In this document: piece by piece, positions 7,991 through 11,523 of the stretch | Position numbering within the stretch: position 1 is the first letter of the stretch | Layout of the letters: the number at the start of each line of letters is the position of its first letter | Source of the DNA: Terriglobia bacterium | GTDB lineage: Bacteria; Acidobacteriota; Terriglobia; UBA7540 | DNA: 11,523 nucleotides | Reading direction: 5' to 3' | Assembly: GCA_030040295.1 (NCBI GenBank) | Contig: JASHTZ010000065.1 | Location: 1 to 11,523 of the forward strand | Position numbers and translations under genes: made by a program | The notes under the pieces: model-generated | What the model was told of the DNA's origin: nothing | Seen by the model: only the letters and a program-made list of their open reading frames with translations | Databases searched by the model: none

Positions 7991-8141
7991 GAGTTTGGAT
8001 TGCGGCACACCGCGGAGCCGCAGGGACTTTGTAAGGCCGCCAGCGTGAGTCCTGCCTGCACGAGGGTTGGCGGGAAACCACCTCCTGGCGGAATTCATCC
8101 ATGCCTCGGCCCGATTTGGGGTGAGGCTGAAGGAGAAACAA
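7991..8141 (+). promoter_or_regulatory. Structured atpB-atpE spacer, possible translation-control leader
   Basis: This is the longest gap inside the ATP synthase block and holds several inverted repeats. They are TGCGGC (8001-8006) with GCCGCA (8017-8022), GGACT (8024-8028) with AGTCC (8048-8052), and CCGCCAG (8037-8043) with CTGGCGG (8085-8091). The last pair competes with a second TGGCGG copy (8068-8073). The region ends in the AAGGAG site for atpE. No T-run follows any stem. In E. coli the atpE leader boosts c-subunit synthesis; a similar role here is inferred, not shown. Confidence 0.35.
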
Positions 8142-8144
8142 GTG
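8130..8144 (+). promoter_or_regulatory. Strong Shine-Dalgarno fixing the atpE GTG start
   Basis: AAGGAG at 8130-8135 lies 6 nt before GTG 8142-8144. It outcompetes the upstream in-frame candidate at 8067, whose extra 25 residues are not hydrophobic and do not resemble a c subunit. Confidence 0.7.
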
Positions 8145-8462
8145 AAAAGACGTGCACTCATGTGGTTCACGGCGATTGCCGGCCTGCTGATGGCGGCTCC
8201 GGCATTTGCGCAGGGTGGGGCGGCGGCAGGGGGAAGCAGCGCGGTCAACTGGGTAGCACTGACCTCCGGCTTCGCCATGGCAATCGCCTCCGCAGGCTGC
8301 GGCTACGCGCAAGGCAAGGCGGCGTCCTCGGCATGCGAAGGGCTGGCGAGAAATCCCGGCGCGCGGGCGGGCATTCAGTTCTCGCTCATTCTGGCCCTGG
8401 TCCTGATCGAGTCGATGGCGCTCTACACCTTCGCCATCATCTTCATCAAGGTCACCCCATAG
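8142..8462 (+). CDS. atpE: ATP synthase F0 subunit c with N-terminal leader
   Basis: Rotor-ring subunit that carries the coupling ion. It has 106 residues from the GTG at 8142. The first 23 look like a cleavable signal peptide: basic VKRR, a hydrophobic core, then APAFA before Gln24. A short Gly/Ala/Ser linker leads to the c-subunit hairpin. Helix 1 spans about 37-66, the polar loop ARNP is at 69-72, and helix 2 spans about 77-103. The ion carboxylate is Glu90. Aligned by the loop and carboxylate to the sodium-type Ilyobacter tartaricus c subunit, Gln57, Glu90, Ser91 and Tyr95 match Gln32, Glu65, Ser66 and Tyr70. Thr67 is replaced by Met92 and Val63 by Leu88. The helix-1 small-residue motif is S-A-G-C-G-Y-A-Q-G rather than all glycine. 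It is the last gene of the transcript, closed by the terminator at 8489. Confidence 0.94.
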   Translation: MKRRALMWFTAIAGLLMAAPAFAQGGAAAGGSSAVNWVALTSGFAMAIASAGCGYAQGKAASSACEGLARNPGARAGIQFSLILALVLIESMALYTFAIIFIKVTP

Positions 8463-8488
8463 TCATGATCTAGCTTCCGCATCAAGGG

Positions 8489-8513
8489 GGGGGGCTTTGG
8501 CCTCCCTTTTTTT
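8489..8513 (+). terminator. Intrinsic terminator after atpE
   Basis: GGGGGGC (8489-8495), loop TTTG, GCCTCCC (8500-8506) form a 7-bp stem with one G-U pair, followed directly by seven T (8507-8513). It sits 27 nt after the atpE stop. It is oriented for the + strand and ends the probable nuo-atp transcript. On the opposite strand only a short TT follows the stem, so it should not terminate the patatin gene well. Confidence 0.88.
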
Positions 8514-8561
8514 GTTTGGTGTTGAACCACTTCGAATTGGTGAGATTGCGGGAAGCGGCCC

Positions 8562-9521
8562 TTACGAGCTTGCGTGTGGTTCCAGGACTGGCGTTGATGT
8601 ACTCTGCGCTTTCTTTGACACCACCGCTGCGCGTATCTCGTGTTCTTCGAGGAGATGTCGAAGGGCTGGCAATGCCGCTCGAGCAGCAACTTCTCCGGCC
8701 GCCACCAGCTCATCGGCGCGCTCGAAATCGTCCCAGCGCACGTGCAGGACGTCCGGCTCAATCACCAGGTCACAGTCGCGGCGCCAAATGGATTGGTTGC
8801 GGTCCTGGATAATCTGAAACGATTCGCTGACCACCTGGAACATATTGGTGGGGGGGGAAGAGCTTCCATTGCCCTTCAGGTGAACTCCGATGATTACGTC
8901 GACGTCCATTCCGCGGAGCGCCTCAACGGGAAGTGCGCCGACAATGACGCCGTCCACCAGGCGATGCCCGCGATATTCCACGGGAATGAACAGGCCGGGG
9001 AAGCAGCAACTGGCGCGCACGGGCTGAATCAGGCTGCCTTCGCGGAAGGTCACGGCTTCTCCCGTGGTCAAGTCTGCGGCTACGATGGCGAGGGGAATCT
9101 TCGTCTGTTCAAACGTGCGGCAGCGGAACATTTGCGGCAACAGGGATTCCATTCGCTCATTGGTGGCGAAGCCCAGGCGGGAAAACGTCCAGCGAGCGAA
9201 CTTGTGCCAACGAAGCGTGTGAACCGCAGCGATCATTTCCTTGATGGTGCAGCCGCTGGCGAACGCCGCTGCCGCGATGCTGCCCGCGCTGGTGCCCGCG
9301 ATGGCGTCGATGGGGATCCCGCTCTCCATGAGGACTTTCAAGACGCCGACGTGCGCGATGCCGCGCGCGAATCCACCGCCCAGCGCCAGTCCAATGCGGG
9401 GCCGGACGGCTGGTTCTTGAACTTGGAGGTGGGGAGTAGGTGGACTGTTCGCGAATCTGCGAATGGCGCGCACTGCCGAACGCAATCCATCCGCCAGTCG
9501 TCCCCTGAAGTTCGAGCGCAT
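8562..9521 (-). CDS. Patatin-like phospholipase/acyl hydrolase family protein
   Basis: Serine hydrolase of the bacterial patatin/RssA-like family, likely acting on phospholipid or other acyl esters. The exact substrate cannot be read from sequence. From the ATG at 9521 it has 319 residues. The oxyanion motif GGGFARG is at 48-54, the nucleophile elbow GTSAGS has Ser78, and the catalytic Asp190 is in LVDG. This gives the Ser-Asp dyad of patatins. An N-terminal basic amphipathic stretch is visible but no signal peptide, so the protein is probably cytosolic or peripheral at the inner membrane. The start is chosen for GGGAGG (9533-9528), 6 nt upstream. An ATG at 9548 would add nine residues but sits against a hairpin. 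The gene lies between two convergent complex I clusters and could be read from its own promoter or by readthrough from nuoN2. Its reading frame contains a C8 tract (8857-8850). Confidence 0.92.
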   Translation of the reverse strand: MRSNFRGRLADGLRSAVRAIRRFANSPPTPHLQVQEPAVRPRIGLALGGGFARGIAHVGVLKVLMESGIPIDAIAGTSAGSIAAAAFASGCTIKEMIAAVHTLRWHKFARWTFSRLGFATNERMESLLPQMFRCRTFEQTKIPLAIVAADLTTGEAVTFREGSLIQPVRASCCFPGLFIPVEYRGHRLVDGVIVGALPVEALRGMDVDVIIGVHLKGNGSSSPPTNMFQVVSESFQIIQDRNQSIWRRDCDLVIEPDVLHVRWDDFERADELVAAGEVAARAALPALRHLLEEHEIRAAVVSKKAQSTSTPVLEPHASS

Positions 9522-9548
9522 GGCCTGCCTCCCGGCCGGTGGCCTCAT

Positions 9549-9580
9549 GTCCTGCGCGCCTCGATAATCCCGTGCAGGAC
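9549..9580 (-). promoter_or_regulatory. Hairpin in the 5' leader of the patatin gene
   Basis: GTCCTGC (9549-9555) and GCAGGAC (9574-9580) are a perfect 7-bp inverted repeat, extendable to 10 with one mismatch, with a loop of 12 nt. It abuts the upstream ATG at 9548 and lies 27 nt before the preferred ATG at 9521. It could affect start choice; function is inferred. Confidence 0.35.
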
Positions 9581-9582
9581 GC

Positions 9583-9653
9583 CCTACTTAGTTGGATGGT
9601 ACGCGCGGGGATTGGTTGCCGGAATGGTACGAACGGTATTTTAACTAAGTAGG
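9583..9653. repeat. Perfect 11-bp inverted repeat with internal direct repeat upstream of the patatin gene
   Basis: CCTACTTAGTT (9583-9593) is mirrored by AACTAAGTAGG (9643-9653), arms separated by 49 nt. Inside are two copies of ATGGTACG (9596-9603 and 9624-9631), 28 nt apart. The right arm falls between the -35-like and -10-like boxes of the candidate minus-strand promoter. I see no flanking target duplication, so an operator pair is likelier than a small transposon. Confidence 0.5.
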
Positions 9654-9665
9654 TATCACCGTTAA
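9638..9665 (-). promoter_or_regulatory. Candidate promoter of the patatin gene
   Basis: Read on the minus strand, TTAACG (9665-9660), a 16-nt spacer and TAAAAT (9643-9638) resemble a sigma-70 promoter. It starts 9 nt after the nuoN2 stop. The predicted start of transcription is near 9631, giving a leader of about 110 nt. The 9643-9653 repeat arm occupies the spacer, as an operator would. Confidence 0.35.
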
Positions 9666-9673
9666 TCTAATCA

Positions 9674-11137
9674 TTACTTCAGGAGGGGCATGGTGGCCAG
9701 CGAAGTGAGACCCACGAATTGATTGGGAGCGAGGCCGAGGTAGAAGATGCCCAGCACACTGACGCCGAGGGCGGCGCGCACCGCCCAGGGCAGCGGGGCA
9801 GCGGCAGTTTCGGTCTTCTCTTCATTCATGTACATTGCCACGATGATCTTGAAATAGTAATAGACGGAGACCACGCTGTTCAGCAGGGCGAGGATGGTGA
9901 GTCCCACCAGGTGCGAGTGGATGGCGGCGCGGAAAATGTAAAGCTTGCCCAGGAAACCCGCCGTGGTGGGAAACCCCGCAAGCGAGAGCATGAAGACGGT
10001 GAGGCATGCGGCCACGCCGGGGCGCTCCGTGGCCAGCCCTTTGTAGTCCTTGATCTCCACCAGGCGCTCGTCCGAACCTGCGAGGTGAGCGATGAGGAGG
10101 AATGCACCCACATTCATCAGCGCATAAGCAGTGAGATAATACATCACCCCGGATATTCCCCGTGTACCTCCCGCGGCGACTCCCACCAATACATAGCCGG
10201 CATGAGCGATGGAAGAGTAGGCGAGCAGGCGCTTCACATTGTTTTGCCACAGCGCTCCCAGGTTGCCGACGCACATGGTGAGGGCGGCTGAGATCCACAG
10301 GACTTTCGAGGTGAGGAGGTCTGCGGAAGTGAAGCTTCCCAGGAAGATGCGAATCAGAATGGCGAAGGCCGCAGCCTTGGGGCCAACCGAGAGAAAGGCG
10401 CTCACCGGCGCTGGCGCCCCCTGATACACGTCGGGAGCCCAGATCTGGAAGGGCGCCGTAGAAAGCTTGAAGGCCAGTCCGACGAACATCAGGATGAGCG
10501 CGGCCTGCGCGAAGGCCGTCCATTGCGACGCGCCGCCGATTCGCACGCTCGCGCTCAGCAGGTTGGTGGTTCCCGTCAGGCCGTAAACGAATGCGATTCC
10601 GTAAAGGAAAAATGCGGTGGCGAACGACCCCAGGAGGAAATATTTCAATGAAGCTTCGTTGGAAAGCAGATCGTCCCTCCGGTAGCCGGCCAGGATGTAG
10701 GTGGCGATGGAGGAAATCTCGAGGCCCAGGAAAATCATGATGAGATCCGTGGAAGAAGCCATGAAACACATGCCCACGGTTCCCATTAGAGTCAGGGCGT
10801 AGAATTCGCCGTGTTGGGCGTGGTCACGCTCGAGATAATCCATCGACCCCAGAATCACCAATGCGGCCACCAGCAAAAACAGGTCGATGAAATAGAAGCT
10901 GAACTCGTCCGCGGACACAGCTCCGCCAAAGGCGGGCCCCGTGCCCGGCCAGGGATAAAGCGAAAGCCGGGCGGTGGCGCCGCCCGCGGCGAGAACTCCA
11001 AGCAAGGCCATCCAACCGAGCAGTTTCTTCTTGGCCGCACTCACAAAGGGTTCAAGCACCATCACCAGAACCGCAAACACCGAAAGAATAATCTCGGGGA
11101 GAATGCGCATCATGTCGACCGGGTGAAAGGTCATCAT
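9674..11137 (-). CDS. nuoN: NADH-quinone oxidoreductase subunit N (copy 2, diverged)
   Basis: ND2-family antiporter-like subunit of a second complex I, 487 residues. Signature residues are Glu140 in IFLGLEISSIATYIL (TM5) and Lys224 in LAFKLSTAPFQIWAPDVYQGAPAP (TM7). The VKRLLAYSSIAHAGYVLVG block corresponds to the TM12 lysine region. It overlaps the nuoM2 stop by 4 nt (ATGA, 11137-11134), and a second ATG follows immediately at 11134. A GGGGGGTAGG stretch upstream can serve as ribosome-binding site. No terminator is visible after it, so readthrough into the patatin gene on the same strand is possible. Compared with the copy at 5016-6500 the fold and key residues are kept, but most flanking residues differ. 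This indicates an old paralogue or separate acquisition. Confidence 0.95.
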   Translation of the reverse strand: MMTFHPVDMMRILPEIILSVFAVLVMVLEPFVSAAKKKLLGWMALLGVLAAGGATARLSLYPWPGTGPAFGGAVSADEFSFYFIDLFLLVAALVILGSMDYLERDHAQHGEFYALTLMGTVGMCFMASSTDLIMIFLGLEISSIATYILAGYRRDDLLSNEASLKYFLLGSFATAFFLYGIAFVYGLTGTTNLLSASVRIGGASQWTAFAQAALILMFVGLAFKLSTAPFQIWAPDVYQGAPAPVSAFLSVGPKAAAFAILIRIFLGSFTSADLLTSKVLWISAALTMCVGNLGALWQNNVKRLLAYSSIAHAGYVLVGVAAGGTRGISGVMYYLTAYALMNVGAFLLIAHLAGSDERLVEIKDYKGLATERPGVAACLTVFMLSLAGFPTTAGFLGKLYIFRAAIHSHLVGLTILALLNSVVSVYYYFKIIVAMYMNEEKTETAAAPLPWAVRAALGVSVLGIFYLGLAPNQFVGLTSLATMPLLK

Positions 11138-11523
11138 CGGCCTACCCCCCGATGAGCTGCGGGCACGCGATCAGTCAGGAGCAGCGACTTCTTGTCGAGA
11201 CGAAACATGATGTTGGTAACGCCCCGATCCATGCGGCGCAGAAAAGGCTGGGGATAAATTCCCATCCCGATGATGACGATCACCATGACGGTCAGGATCA
11301 GCTTCTCGCGCAGGTCGCAATCGGGAAGACGGCGGTTCTTTTCATTGGAAATTTCGCCGTAGAAAACCCGCTGGTAGGCCCACAGCAGGTAAACCGCGGC
11401 CAGAATCACGCCGGCCGCCGCGAAGGCGGTGTAGGCGGCATGGCGATAATATGAGCCGACGATGATGAGGAATTCCCCCACGAATCCGTTGAGCATCGGA
11501 AGGCCCAGGGAGGACAAGGTTAC
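11134..11523 (-). CDS. nuoM: NADH-quinone oxidoreductase subunit M (copy 2), only the C-terminal part in the window
   Basis: C-terminal 129 codons of an ND4-family antiporter-like subunit of a second complex I. The frame is open to the window edge (VTLSSLGLPMLNGFVGEF...), so the start lies beyond base 11523 on the minus strand. The LSSLGLPMLNGFVGEF motif and the following AVYLLWAYQRVFYG match the equivalent segment of copy 1 (LSSIGLPLLNGFIGEF, AAYMLWLYQRTMFG). The tail differs: it ends in a short basic stretch (VPAAHRGVGR) without the Gly/Ala-rich extension of copy 1. It is translationally coupled to nuoN2 by an ATGA overlap. Confidence 0.93.
   Translation of the reverse strand, partial: VTLSSLGLPMLNGFVGEFLIIVGSYYRHAAYTAFAAAGVILAAVYLLWAYQRVFYGEISNEKNRRLPDCDLREKLILTVMVIVIIGMGIYPQPFLRRMDRGVTNIMFRLDKKSLLLTDRVPAAHRGVGR

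Noticed and set aside
8067..8141. Upstream extension of the atpE frame and an overlapping + frame at 8000-8473
   Set aside because: The extension is not c-like and GTG 8142 has a near-perfect AAGGAG. The 8000-8473 frame is a shifted reading of the leader and atpE.
8850..8857. G8 tract inside the patatin gene, possible phase-variation site
   Set aside because: The reading frame is intact and short G/C runs are common in this window. A single sequence cannot show length variation.
8640..9644. 334-codon open frame on the + strand
   Set aside because: It is antisense to the patatin gene, whose motifs GGGFARG, GTSAGS and LVDG are intact. The + translation shows no domain.
9583..9653. 71-bp element with 11-bp ends as a miniature transposon
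   Set aside because: There is no target-site duplication next to the ends and no second copy in the window. An operator reading fits the promoter better.

Overview
The window is a bioenergetic locus from a free-living Gram-negative-type bacterium. The best guess is Acidobacteriota (Terriglobia/Solibacter/Koribacter-like). This rests on recalled gene arrangement and protein style: duplicated complex I clusters, an F0 block atpZ-I-B-E without F1 genes, and an AtpB N-terminus of the acidobacterial type. No database search supports it. Base composition is moderately GC-rich and there are no tRNA, rRNA, CRISPR or transposase genes.

Layout. Positions 1-6500 (+ strand) hold the distal half of a complex I operon in canonical order: nuoI (5' end cut by the window), nuoJ, nuoK, nuoL, nuoM and nuoN. 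Coupling is tight: nuoJ/nuoK overlap by ATGA and nuoM/nuoN by TAATG. After only 79 nt and no visible terminator, 6580-8462 carries the membrane-sector genes of an F-type ATP synthase: atpZ, atpI, atpB (subunit a) and atpE (subunit c). A strong intrinsic terminator at 8489-8513 closes this probable single transcript. No b, delta or F1 genes follow, so they must lie elsewhere.

On the minus strand, the end of a second, clearly diverged complex I operon enters from the right (nuoM2 partial, 11523-11134; nuoN2, 11137-9674). It converges on the first. Between the two is a patatin-like phospholipase/esterase gene (9521-8562, minus). Its upstream gap contains a candidate promoter, a perfect 11-bp inverted repeat and an 8-bp direct repeat.

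How it fits together: complex I (NuoL/M/N antiporter-like subunits, NuoJ/K channel subunits, NuoI Fe-S relay) builds the ion gradient. AtpB and AtpE form the ion path and rotor that use it, and AtpZ/AtpI are accessory membrane proteins for c-ring assembly or cation supply. The most interesting point is that AtpE carries most of the Na+-ligand residues of sodium-dependent rotors (Gln57, Glu90, Ser91, Tyr95) behind a signal-peptide-like leader. The coupling ion of this enzyme is therefore an open question. I see no wholly novel multi-gene system here.
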